DNA of 64,000 bases, taken from assembly GCA_023388995.1 (NCBI GenBank), contig JAEWFD010000040.1, positions 1-64,000 on the forward strand. Reading direction: 5' to 3'. Source of the stretch: Bacillota bacterium. Its GTDB lineage: Bacteria; Bacillota_I; Bacilli_A; Erysipelotrichales; Erysipelotrichaceae. Within the stretch, counting starts at the first letter, position 1; every line of letters begins with the position of its first letter. Position numbers and translations under genes: made by a program. Under the pieces are notes generated by a model, which was not told where the DNA came from, made no database searches, and was given only the letters and a program-made list of their open reading frames with translations. Shown piece after piece: positions 52,191 to 60,309 of this stretch.

Positions 52191-54781
52191 CAGCAAAACA
52201 AAACCAAAAGACAATTACCGTCGCGGCGCTGTGGCAGTCATATTGGCACATCATCTTGGCATTTGTGCTGCCTTTTGTGATATTAGGGATTGTGTATGCC
52301 ATGTACGGGGTTTATCCGTTCGGTAAAAATTCGGTGCTGGTACTCGATCTGAATGGGCAGTATGTGTCTTATTTTGAAGCATTCCGGGACGCGATATTAG
52401 AGGGGAAATCACTTTTGTATTCGCATAGCCGATCGCTGAGCGGAGAGATGCTGGGGATTGTTGCGTACTATCTGGCAAGCCCGTTTGCATTCTTGGTGGT
52501 GCTGTTTCCGAAGTCGCATATAACCGAGGCCTTGTTTTTGATGACATTGCTGAAAATTGCGTGTTCAGGACTGACGTTTGCTATTTACTTGCATCATAAG
52601 AAAACCAAGCCGTTTGTGACAGTGGTACTGGCCGTCTGCTATGCCTTGATGGCATACAGTGTCGTGCAGGTGATGAATCTGATGTGGATGGATGCCGTTC
52701 TGGCATTGCCGCTTCTGATTCTTGGTGTGGAAGAACTGGTTGACCGGAGCAAGTATGGCTTATTTACCATAATTCTAATGTATTTGTTTTTAACAAATTA
52801 CTATATAGCCTATATGATTGGTATTTTGACGTTCTTTTATTTTGTCTACTACTGCTATTTGCAAGACAAATGGAATCGTCGTCCGCTTTATTTGTTTTTC
52901 CGGCAAACTGTCATAGCAGTATTGTGCATGTCATGGCTGCTGCTGCCGACAATCTACTCACTGACTCTTGGAAAATCAAATTTTTCATCTCCCAATTATG
53001 ATCTGTACAGCAAGTTTAATTTTCTGGAATTTCTGGCTAAGTTTCTCCCTTCCTCCTACGATTCCGTAAATATCGAAGGATTGCCATTTGTGTATGGCGG
53101 AATGGTCTTGCTGATTGTGGTACCGCTCTATTTCTTGAATCAGAAAATCCGCTTCCGGGATAAGCTGTATTCGTTTGTCATGCTGGTGGTTTTGCTTCTT
53201 TGCATGAACATCAGCCTTGCTGATCTATTTCTTCATGGTTTGCAAAATCCCAACTGGCTGAATTATCGCTATGCCTTTTTTGTTACATTTTACTTGCTGA
53301 CCTTGGGGGCTAGTGCCTTGGAACATGCGGAAGGAATCAGCCGCAAACTGGTATTGCAGGTAGTTGCCGGCATTGTGGTGCTGGTGCTGCTAGTACAAGC
53401 GCAAGAGTATTCCTTTATCGGCAATGAAACATCGATTTGGCTGGCACTAGCTTGTTTGTTTCTATATGCAATGTTTTATATCTTGATGCACCATGATCCT
53501 AAATATCATAGCCTCAAATGGGTGCTGCTGCTTTTGGTTTGCTGTGAATTGATGATTAATGCCATGACCGCATTGCAGTCACTTGACCGGGAAGTGGTAT
53601 ATAGTACGAGAGAGTCTTATATTCCCTATATGAATGAGATTCGGCTGCCGCTTAGCAAGCTTGCCTATGATGATCCCGGTTTGTATCGCATAGAAAAAAC
53701 ATTCCACCGGACGGTGAATGATCCCATGTCGCTGGGGATGCGCGGACTTTCGCACTCAACATCAACTTTGCATGCGGAAGCAATCACTTTCTTGAAACGA
53801 ATGGGTTTTAGTGCCCGCGACCATTGGACGAAATATCTTGGAGCTACACCAATCAGTGATTCACTCTTGGGAGTGCGGTATGTACTGAGTAAAGAAGAAC
53901 CAATCCCATATTATGATTTGTCATTTCGGCTGGAATCGATTTCCGCTTACCACAATCCAGATGCAATGACGCTAGGATATGCAGCCAGCAAAGCAGTGCT
54001 GGATGTGGATATGGTCGCCAAAAATCCGTTTGTTTTGCAAAATGCATTATTAAGCAGTCTGCTGGGACAGGAGTACACAGAGTATTTTGTGGAAGTTCCG
54101 GTAAAAGATCTTGTCCTGGATAATGTGGTGCATAGTACAATTGCCGGGCATCATAGCTATAAAGTGATTAACAGCAATGAAAACGCCCAGCTGGAATTTA
54201 TTCTTCCAAGTCAGGAAAATATGCCGGTGTATGCCTATTTCCCAAGCAGCTATGAACGCGAAGTGAATTTATGGCTGGATCATGCCTGGCTGGATACGTA
54301 TTTCGGCAATGAATCTTTCCGGATCATGAAATTGATGGGAACCGGTCTGGATATATCACTGATTATGACAATTACCCAGAATGAGGTTTACCTGAAAGAA
54401 AATACACCATATTTCTATCAATTAGATCTGACAGCCTATAAGCAAGCAATGGAACGGCTGAAACAAGGCAGCTGGAATTTGGAGCGTTATACGGAAAGCT
54501 CTATGAAAGGCAATGTTTCTGCGCAAACAGACGGCATCTTCTTTACTACCTTGCCATACGAAAAAGGCTGGACAATCCGTGTGGATGGCAAAAAAGTACC
54601 ATATTATGAAGCTGCGGAAGCGTTGATTGCTTTTGACTTGCCGGCGGGAACACATGAAATTTCCATGCATTTCATGCCATACGGCATGAAAGAGGGCTTC
54701 ATCCTTGCCGTGCTTGGTCTTGGATTATGGTTCTTTTGCAAGAAACGTGAGCAAAAACAAACGAATAAAGCAGGGAAATAG
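52187..54781 (+). CDS. YfhO-family membrane glycosyltransferase
   Basis: An 864-residue protein with about 12-14 transmembrane helices, starting LAFVLPFVILGIVYAMYGVYPFGKNSVLVLDLNGQY, a YfhO hallmark with conserved Asp. The large C-terminal extracytoplasmic part ends in PYEKGWTIRVDGKKV and a last helix. In Bacillus, CsbB, a GtrA flippase and YfhO together put GlcNAc on lipoteichoic acid outside the cell. All three lie together here, so a similar decoration of a wall or lipid-anchored polymer is inferred. Confidence 0.88.
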   Translation: MTAKQNQKTITVAALWQSYWHIILAFVLPFVILGIVYAMYGVYPFGKNSVLVLDLNGQYVSYFEAFRDAILEGKSLLYSHSRSLSGEMLGIVAYYLASPFAFLVVLFPKSHITEALFLMTLLKIACSGLTFAIYLHHKKTKPFVTVVLAVCYALMAYSVVQVMNLMWMDAVLALPLLILGVEELVDRSKYGLFTIILMYLFLTNYYIAYMIGILTFFYFVYYCYLQDKWNRRPLYLFFRQTVIAVLCMSWLLLPTIYSLTLGKSNFSSPNYDLYSKFNFLEFLAKFLPSSYDSVNIEGLPFVYGGMVLLIVVPLYFLNQKIRFRDKLYSFVMLVVLLLCMNISLADLFLHGLQNPNWLNYRYAFFVTFYLLTLGASALEHAEGISRKLVLQVVAGIVVLVLLVQAQEYSFIGNETSIWLALACLFLYAMFYILMHHDPKYHSLKWVLLLLVCCELMINAMTALQSLDREVVYSTRESYIPYMNEIRLPLSKLAYDDPGLYRIEKTFHRTVNDPMSLGMRGLSHSTSTLHAEAITFLKRMGFSARDHWTKYLGATPISDSLLGVRYVLSKEEPIPYYDLSFRLESISAYHNPDAMTLGYAASKAVLDVDMVAKNPFVLQNALLSSLLGQEYTEYFVEVPVKDLVLDNVVHSTIAGHHSYKVINSNENAQLEFILPSQENMPVYAYFPSSYEREVNLWLDHAWLDTYFGNESFRIMKLMGTGLDISLIMTITQNEVYLKENTPYFYQLDLTAYKQAMERLKQGSWNLERYTESSMKGNVSAQTDGIFFTTLPYEKGWTIRVDGKKVPYYEAAEALIAFDLPAGTHEISMHFMPYGMKEGFILAVLGLGLWFFCKKREQKQTNKAGK

Positions 54782-54797
54782 GGAAATACTAGAACTA

Positions 54798-54831
54798 CAA
54801 AGAGCGTTCCTTTCAGAACCTTCTTTGTTTT
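54798..54831 (+). terminator. First terminator after yfhO
   Basis: CAAAGA...TCTTTG with an inner GTTC/GAAC stem, followed by TTTT. Confidence 0.65.
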
Positions 54832-54836
54832 ATAAG

Positions 54837-54862
54837 AAAAGAGCATGGCATCATGCTCTTTT
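54837..54862 (+). terminator. Second terminator after yfhO
   Basis: AAAAGAGCATG, loop GCAT, CATGCTCTTTT: an 11-base-pair stem just upstream of the next gene. Two terminators in tandem insulate the operon. Confidence 0.8.
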
Positions 54863-54891
54863 GCATAGACAAGAGTAAAGGAGCAAAGAGT

Positions 54892-55380
54892 ATGAAGATC
54901 ATAATCAGATTGTTATGTATTGCGGTATTGCTTTCTCTAGGGTATATTGGCTTTCAATCCCGGTTTTGGGAGCAAATGCCGTTGCCGGACAATGATTTGC
55001 CGGTCACTTCCCCCCAAGATCAGGAGCAGCCAAGTGAATTGGATCAGCTATTTACATATCTGCCTTTTTTAGGATATCGCTTTGAACAAGTGGAAGATGT
55101 GACGGAGAGTACGTTTCCGGCGGTCGACGGGAAGCGGTTTGTTTACAAGAATAATGTATTGGAAGTATATCAGCTGGATGGATCTGCAAAAGCGGATGAA
55201 TTAAGTGCAAATGCGAAAGAAGCAATGCGTGTGCAGAAGCAAGACGGGCATACCTATTTAGCGGTTACGTTGCAGCATTATCTGCTTTTGGTGATCGAAG
55301 CGAATGATCCCATTGCCCTGTTAGATGCCTATGAAAATGCATCGCAGATGCTGGAAAAACTTGGGATTACATTGGATTAG
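54892..55380 (+). CDS. Membrane-anchored exported protein of unknown function
   Basis: A 162-residue protein. Residues 4-21 form a hydrophobic N-terminal signal or anchor (IIRLLCIAVLLSLGYIGF), then an acidic Pro-rich linker and a small C-terminal domain with GKRFVYKNNVLEVYQLD. ATG 54892 follows AAAGGAGCAAAGAGT; the upstream frame runs through the terminator. The C-terminal domain resembles that of the lipoprotein at 55640 in length and pattern, so they may be paralogues. The function is unknown. Confidence 0.6.
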   Translation: MKIIIRLLCIAVLLSLGYIGFQSRFWEQMPLPDNDLPVTSPQDQEQPSELDQLFTYLPFLGYRFEQVEDVTESTFPAVDGKRFVYKNNVLEVYQLDGSAKADELSANAKEAMRVQKQDGHTYLAVTLQHYLLLVIEANDPIALLDAYENASQMLEKLGITLD

Positions 55381-55449
55381 AGGAAGATCATAAACTTCTT
55401 TGCATAGATTGGCCTATGGTAAGCACAATAAGAGCAGGAGGTTTAATCT

Positions 55450-55638
55450 ATGAAAACAGTAATACGTATTTTCCTATGTCTTGCGATCGTATCAAGTCTA
55501 GGTGGATGTGCTGATTGGATGGGCGGCGGTGGCAAAACAACCACAACGACGACAAAAGCAACAACAGCTGCAACGACAACAACACCAGTTACAACGACAT
55601 CAGCAATTACCACAACGAGTACGACAACTTCGAAGTAA
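55450..55638 (+). CDS. Small threonine-rich lipoprotein
   Basis: A 62-residue protein: a signal peptide with lipobox SLGGC (Cys20) followed by a short Gly stretch and about 35 residues that are mostly Thr with Ala, Lys, Ser and Val. AGGAGGTTTAATCT precedes ATG 55450. The mature chain is a possible O-glycosylated spacer exposed at the surface. It ends one base before the next gene, to which it is probably coupled. Confidence 0.65.
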   Translation: MKTVIRIFLCLAIVSSLGGCADWMGGGGKTTTTTTKATTAATTTTPVTTTSAITTTSTTTSK

Positions 55639-55639
55639 C

Positions 55640-56041
55640 ATGAAACAGCTGCTTTTGGCAGCTTTACTTCTGTGTGGGTGTGCCCGCCAGCAGCCGGTTT
55701 CCGTAACACCGAAGTTACAGGAAAATTGGTATTTGGATGACGTGCTGGCATATTTGCGAACAGAAGGAGTTGCGATTCAGGATGAAATGGTCATCGGAGG
55801 ATTAGAAGAGGGTGTTTGGGAAGGCAGAAGATTCATAGCGGAAGATGCCGTATATGAATTGTATCGTTATGATACAACCGATGAAGCCTTCTTACAAAAA
55901 TTGAGTCATGCAAGGCAAAGCAGCAAATATGAAGTAGCTGCCTTCGGAGATACCAAGGAAGTTTCCATTTCATTTTACGGGTCTTATTTTTTGTTGTATG
56001 AAGGAAAGCCGCTGCCGCAATTCATGGCGTATTTCAAATAA
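55640..56041 (+). CDS. Small lipoprotein of unknown function
   Basis: A 133-residue protein with a signal peptide and lipobox LLLCGC (MKQLLLAALLLCGC). The mature domain of about 115 residues (EGRRFIAEDAVYELYRYD; FYGSYFLLYEG) resembles the C-terminal domain of the 54892 protein. The start at 55640 lies one base after the preceding stop and has only a weak GAAG, so translational coupling is likely. The longer frame from 55502 reads through the Thr-rich gene and is not real. Confidence 0.65.
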   Translation: MKQLLLAALLLCGCARQQPVSVTPKLQENWYLDDVLAYLRTEGVAIQDEMVIGGLEEGVWEGRRFIAEDAVYELYRYDTTDEAFLQKLSHARQSSKYEVAAFGDTKEVSISFYGSYFLLYEGKPLPQFMAYFK

Positions 56042-56043
56042 AC

Positions 56044-56078
56044 AGGTCAAGTATCTTAGGATGCTTGGCTTTTATTTA
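56044..56078 (+). terminator. Terminator after the small lipoprotein genes
   Basis: GTCAAGTATC, loop TTAG, GATGCTTGGC with two G-U pairs, then TTTTATTT. Confidence 0.7.
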
Positions 56079-56217
56079 TATCAGGATTTGTTGGGTCAAG
56101 AATAAATATTGTTTTGCAGCAAATCAAATATAGCTGTTTGTCGCTTTCATTTTGTTTCAATGCTTTCCATTTGATTTCAGTTATAGTACAATAGGCAGGT
56201 GAAGGAGTTGGGAAGAT

Positions 56218-57582
56218 ATGAGTTTACAAAGAATTATGCCGAAAGCACCGATTACCTGTGATATTCATAATCCATTTATGGAAGAACATATAGGCTATGA
56301 AAGAGAAGAAGCACTGCAGGAAGCCAATCGCTGCTTGCAATGTCGCCATGAACCTTGCGTAAAAGGGTGTATTGCGAATCTGCCGATTCCGCAATTCATT
56401 AAAGCGATTCAGGAAGATCGTCTGGAAGATGCCATGGCTTTGATTGAAAGCAGAGGAAATTTATCGCGGATTTGCGGACGTGTTTGTTTTTATGAAAAGC
56501 AATGTGAGGGCAGCTGTGTTCGCGGGATACGCGGTGAGGCAGTTGCCATTGGCTGGCTGGAGCGCTATGTTTCCGATAAGCAAAGATCATTGACATGGCT
56601 GGATGTTTCCAAAACAAATAAAGAGATTGCAATTGTTGGCAGCGGTCCCAGCGGGCTGGCTTGTGCGAAGGATTTGGCGAAGCTGGGTCATTCTGTTACC
56701 ATCTTTGAGGCCAATGCACTGGGAGGCGGTGTCTTGCGCTATGGTATCCCTTATTACCGCCTGCCTGAGCGTGTTGTCGAAGAAGAAATTCAAAGCGTGA
56801 TCCATCATGGGGTAGTAATTCGCTATAATATAGAAGTTGGCAAAGATATCAGCATGGAAGCGTTGCTGGAACAATATGATGCAGTCTACATCGCAACCGG
56901 TGTTGGAACAAGCCACAAACTGGGTATTGAAAAAGAAGACCTGCCGCAAGTCATCAGTGCCAATGAATTCCTAAAATATTTGCATGATGATTCCTCGCAT
57001 GCCCGTGCAGATATTGAGAACTTGATTCGCGGCCGTCGTGTCCGGGTGATCGGCGGGGGGAATGTGGCAATGGATGCTGCGCGCAGCGCGATTCGTTTAA
57101 AGGCGAAAAATGTAAAGATTTTATATCGGCGCAGCATGGAAGAACTTCCTGCGCGACCGGAGGAAATCCATGAAGCAATGATCGAAGGAGTCAAGATCTT
57201 GACCTTGCTTACACCGCTGCGAATTGTTGGCAATGAGGAAGGCGTTACCCATATTATCTGCCAGCAAAATGAACTGACGGATACAGTTGAAGAAGGCAGA
57301 AAAACTATTATAGGAACTAACCAAAAAGTAAAATTAAAGGCTGATCTGATCATTACTGCGATCGGCGGTGCCGGTGCTACTTGGCTGATTGGCAACTCCC
57401 AGCAAATTGATGTGACCCGGCAAGGGTATATCAATGTTGGCTTAAAGCAGAATACCAATCATGAAAAAGTGTTTGCGGGCGGTGATGTAGTAAGCGGAGC
57501 ATTGACAGTGGTCCATGCAATGAAAGCAGGGCGGCAGGCAGCGCAGGCAATTCATGCGTATGTCAGCAAGGAGGGCGAATAA
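56218..57582 (+). CDS. GltD-like NAD(P)-dependent FAD oxidoreductase
   Basis: A 454-residue protein of the glutamate-synthase small-subunit family. The N-terminal Cys motifs (RCLQCRHEPCVKGC; ICGRVCFYEKQCEGSC) bind two [4Fe-4S] clusters. The first Rossmann fold has IVGSGPSGLACAKDLA, the second VIGGGNVAMDAARSAIRL, and FAGGDVVSGALTVVHAMKAGRQAA closes the FAD site. No GltB large subunit is near, so it may serve another electron acceptor (as NfnB/SudA-like enzymes do) rather than glutamate synthesis. Confidence 0.88.
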   Translation: MSLQRIMPKAPITCDIHNPFMEEHIGYEREEALQEANRCLQCRHEPCVKGCIANLPIPQFIKAIQEDRLEDAMALIESRGNLSRICGRVCFYEKQCEGSCVRGIRGEAVAIGWLERYVSDKQRSLTWLDVSKTNKEIAIVGSGPSGLACAKDLAKLGHSVTIFEANALGGGVLRYGIPYYRLPERVVEEEIQSVIHHGVVIRYNIEVGKDISMEALLEQYDAVYIATGVGTSHKLGIEKEDLPQVISANEFLKYLHDDSSHARADIENLIRGRRVRVIGGGNVAMDAARSAIRLKAKNVKILYRRSMEELPARPEEIHEAMIEGVKILTLLTPLRIVGNEEGVTHIICQQNELTDTVEEGRKTIIGTNQKVKLKADLIITAIGGAGATWLIGNSQQIDVTRQGYINVGLKQNTNHEKVFAGGDVVSGALTVVHAMKAGRQAAQAIHAYVSKEGE

Positions 57583-57583
57583 G

Positions 57584-58201
57584 GTGGTTGAGCAAATCAA
57601 GCAGGTATGTGCGGCACTTGAACGAAATAGAATGCAAGTAAAATTTGTCCAAACCAAAGAAGAAGCTTTGGCAATTTTGCTTGCGCAAATTCCGCAGCAA
57701 GCGGTCGTTGGAGTAGGCGGCTCGGTAACTTTGGATGAACTGGGTTTAATTCCGATATTGCGTTCCATGCCTATTCACTTCTTAGATCGATATGCACCAG
57801 ATTTAAGTGCGGAAGATATTGGGAAGCTGCATCGTGCCTTGTTTACAAGTGATATCTTTATTTCAGGAGTAAATGCCATTACCATGGAAGGTGAATTATA
57901 CAATATGGATGGATCCGGAAACCGTGTGGCAGCAATGACTTATGGACCCAAAAAGGTATTTTTGGTTGCAGGGGTGAACAAAATTGTTCGCAATCTGGAA
58001 GAAGCGAGAGAACGTGTCAGAACCATTGCGGCGCCGCGGAATGCAGCTCGGCTGCAGCGAAAAACGCCTTGTGTACCTGCGAAGATATGCATGGATTGTG
58101 CGAGTGCTGAACGTATTTGCAATGTGGAATCTATTTTGAAGAAGCAGGCAATTGCGGATCGCCTGCAACTCATTTTAGTGAATGAGGAGCTGGGCTACTA
58201 G
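57584..58201 (+). CDS. LUD-domain protein
   Basis: A 205-residue protein of the lactate-utilisation LutC/LUD (DUF162) family. The core has VVGVGGSVTLDELGL and ISGVNAITMEGELYNMDGSGNRVAAMTYGPKKVFLVAGVNKIV. A C-terminal Cys motif (KICMDCASAERICN) is present. GTG 57584 follows GGAGG and lies one base after the GltD-like stop. LUD proteins occur in lactate and other redox complexes; with the neighbour it may form a redox unit. Confidence 0.85.
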   Translation: MVEQIKQVCAALERNRMQVKFVQTKEEALAILLAQIPQQAVVGVGGSVTLDELGLIPILRSMPIHFLDRYAPDLSAEDIGKLHRALFTSDIFISGVNAITMEGELYNMDGSGNRVAAMTYGPKKVFLVAGVNKIVRNLEEARERVRTIAAPRNAARLQRKTPCVPAKICMDCASAERICNVESILKKQAIADRLQLILVNEELGY

Positions 58202-58920
58202 TGGGAACGATTGTGAATGCAGCAGCGATTGTAATCGCCAGCTTGCTGGGTCTTAAATTACGCTCTTTTTTATCCAAGCAACTGGAACATACGCTGCAGC
58301 AGATGGTGGGTATCGTTGTGATCCTCATTGGTTTGATTGGTGTTCTGAAATCGGTGCTGCTGATTGATCCTGTTACAATGGAACTTCAGGATCAAGGCAT
58401 TTTGCTTTTGCTTGTGAGTCTTGTCATTGGTGTTGTTTTGGGTGAAACGTGGAATCTGGAAGACAAACTCTACCGGGCTGGTGCTGTTTTAGAGCGCAAA
58501 TTTCAGAAAGAAGGTTTTGCGAATGCCTTCATCAGTGCTTCCATGATTTTCTGCATCGGTGCAATGGCGATTGTAGGATCTATTCAGGATGGGATTAACC
58601 ATTATCCAGGTGTTTTATATGTCAAAGCAGCATTGGACTTCATTACGGCAATGATTCTGGCCTCTGCTTTAGGGTTTGGTGTTTTGTTTTCCGGCTTTTC
58701 TGTCTTATTTTACCAAGGTCTGATTACCGTGCTGGCATCGTGGTTGGCACCGTATGCATCACCGCAGCTGATCCAGGAAATCTGCATGGTCGGATATGTA
58801 CTGGTACTATGTATCGGTCTCAATTTCGTAGGAAACATCAAAATCAGGACAGCGAATGCTTTGCCGGCGATGCTTATACCAATTGCCTATCAAATGATTC
58901 GAGCAATCTTTCATTTCTAG
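58201..58920 (+). CDS. DUF554 membrane protein
   Basis: A 239-residue protein with six to seven transmembrane segments. It begins GTIVNAAAIVIASLLGLKLRSFL and contains FCIGAMAIVGSIQDGINHYPGVLYVKAALDFITAMILASALGFGV, the DUF554/YdfK signature. Translation starts at GTG 58201, overlapping the last base of the preceding stop. Function is unknown; probably a transporter or channel. Confidence 0.82.
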   Translation: MGTIVNAAAIVIASLLGLKLRSFLSKQLEHTLQQMVGIVVILIGLIGVLKSVLLIDPVTMELQDQGILLLLVSLVIGVVLGETWNLEDKLYRAGAVLERKFQKEGFANAFISASMIFCIGAMAIVGSIQDGINHYPGVLYVKAALDFITAMILASALGFGVLFSGFSVLFYQGLITVLASWLAPYASPQLIQEICMVGYVLVLCIGLNFVGNIKIRTANALPAMLIPIAYQMIRAIFHF

Positions 58921-58946
58921 CACGTCCATCGTGCTTTTCTTTTGCA
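58919..58946 (+). terminator. Terminator after the DUF554 gene
   Basis: GCACG, loop TCCAT, CGTGC followed by TTTTCTTTT. Confidence 0.75.
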
Positions 58947-58992
58947 TAAAACAAGGGGACTATCATAGGATGGGTTGAGAGGGAGGACCATC

Positions 58993-60288
58993 ATGGAAGC
59001 ATTCAACCAAGCATTGCATGGAATTCTATGGAATCCGCTTGTATTAGTCATAATGCTGGCATTTGGCTGCTATTTGGTTTGGAAGCTGCATTTTTTCAGC
59101 CTCTTGTTTCGGAATACATTTAAGATGCTGTCTTCCTTGACCTTGCCGGATACCAAGAAACAAGGACTGTCCAACTGGCAGATCATCGCTACCAATCTAG
59201 GTGCAGTGATGGGCATCGGCAATCTGGTCGGTGTTGCGACAGCGATTGTATCAGGCGGTGCCGGAGCTTTATTTTGGATGTGGATCAGTTCTTTGATTGT
59301 TTCAACATTAAAATACGGAGAGATTTTACTTGCTCTTCGCTATCGGAAAAAGGACTCCTGCAATGAATATGTGGGAGGACCCATGTACTATATTGAACAA
59401 GGTGTTGGAAGTAAAATGCTCGGGAAGGTATATGCTGTTTTATTGCTGGTTTCTTCGTTTGGGATAGGAAATCTGGTTGCCAGCAATGCAATGGCTCATG
59501 CCCTTAGCCAAGGTGTCGGTTTTTCACCATTATTCTGGGGCGTTGTATTTATGGCCATTATGACGGTTGTTTTATGCGGTGGCTTAAAGGCAGTTGTTTC
59601 CATTAGCGAATGGCTGGTTCCGCTGATGGTTCTTGCCTACTGTGCAAGCTGTTTTTTTATTGTGGTGCAGGAATGGGATCAAGTGCTGCTTATGATTACG
59701 CGAGTAGTGGAAGAGGCCGTTGGAATACGGGCGATTGCCGGAGGAAGCATCGGTGCATGCATGAAGTATGGAATTTCCCGCGGCGTTTTTTCTCATGAGG
59801 CAGGAATGGGCAGTGCGACATTAACGCATGTGAAAAGCACCAATCAAGATTTGGTTTCGCAAAGCATGATTGGCTGCCTGGAAGTATTTATGGATACGCT
59901 GGTTATGTGTACGTTGAGCGGCTTTGTCATTTTGCTATCGGAAGTTCCGCTGACAATTACGAGCCCAGTATTGCTGTTGTCAACGGTATTCCAAACGTAT
60001 TTTTCCGTATTTGGCCGTGATTTTGTGCTGGCATCCATTGTTCTTTTCGGTTTTGCAAGCATGATGGGCTGGTATTATTATGGTGTATCGTGCTTGCGGT
60101 ACCTGACGGCAGCGAAAGGTGGTATGGTGCTGTATACGCTGCTGTTCTTGTTGTCTTTGGCAGCAGGCGCGTTATTTGATGGAGATACGTTGTGGATGCT
60201 GAGCGATAATTTGAATGGCATGGTTTTGTGGGTGAATGTTCTGGCACTGTTTTTGCTTCGCAAGGTGATTATTCGCGAATCTAAATAA
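58993..60288 (+). CDS. AGCS-family sodium/amino-acid symporter
   Basis: A 431-residue membrane protein of the alanine or glycine:cation symporter family. Typical segments are NLGAVMGIGNLVGVATAIVSGGAGALFWMWISSL, the GGPMYYIEQGVG motif and FSHEAGMGSATLTH. It imports small amino acids with Na+. ATG 58993 follows GGGAGGACCATC. It is monocistronic and converges with the hydrogenase gene. Confidence 0.92.
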   Translation: MEAFNQALHGILWNPLVLVIMLAFGCYLVWKLHFFSLLFRNTFKMLSSLTLPDTKKQGLSNWQIIATNLGAVMGIGNLVGVATAIVSGGAGALFWMWISSLIVSTLKYGEILLALRYRKKDSCNEYVGGPMYYIEQGVGSKMLGKVYAVLLLVSSFGIGNLVASNAMAHALSQGVGFSPLFWGVVFMAIMTVVLCGGLKAVVSISEWLVPLMVLAYCASCFFIVVQEWDQVLLMITRVVEEAVGIRAIAGGSIGACMKYGISRGVFSHEAGMGSATLTHVKSTNQDLVSQSMIGCLEVFMDTLVMCTLSGFVILLSEVPLTITSPVLLLSTVFQTYFSVFGRDFVLASIVLFGFASMMGWYYYGVSCLRYLTAAKGGMVLYTLLFLLSLAAGALFDGDTLWMLSDNLNGMVLWVNVLALFLLRKVIIRESK

Positions 60289-60290
60289 AA

Positions 60291-60309
60291 GGAAGCGATT
60301 TTCGCTTCC
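60291..60309. terminator. Shared hairpin terminator
   Basis: GGAAGCG and CGCTTCC pair around ATTTT. On the minus strand it is followed by TTTTATTT, so it mainly serves the hydrogenase gene, whose stop abuts it. Confidence 0.7.

Noticed and set aside
55530..55635. Simple ACA/ACG-type repeat as a non-coding microsatellite
   Set aside because: It is in frame within a gene that has a good ribosome site, signal peptide and lipobox, so it encodes the Thr-rich spacer.
55502..55639. Upstream extension of the 55640 lipoprotein gene
   Set aside because: It reads the Thr codons of the preceding gene in another frame as a Gln/Arg-rich stretch; the real start with signal peptide is at 55640.
56886..57458. 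190-codon minus-strand frame inside the GltD-like gene
   Set aside because: It is antisense to a well-conserved oxidoreductase; the translation reflects the complementary codons only.
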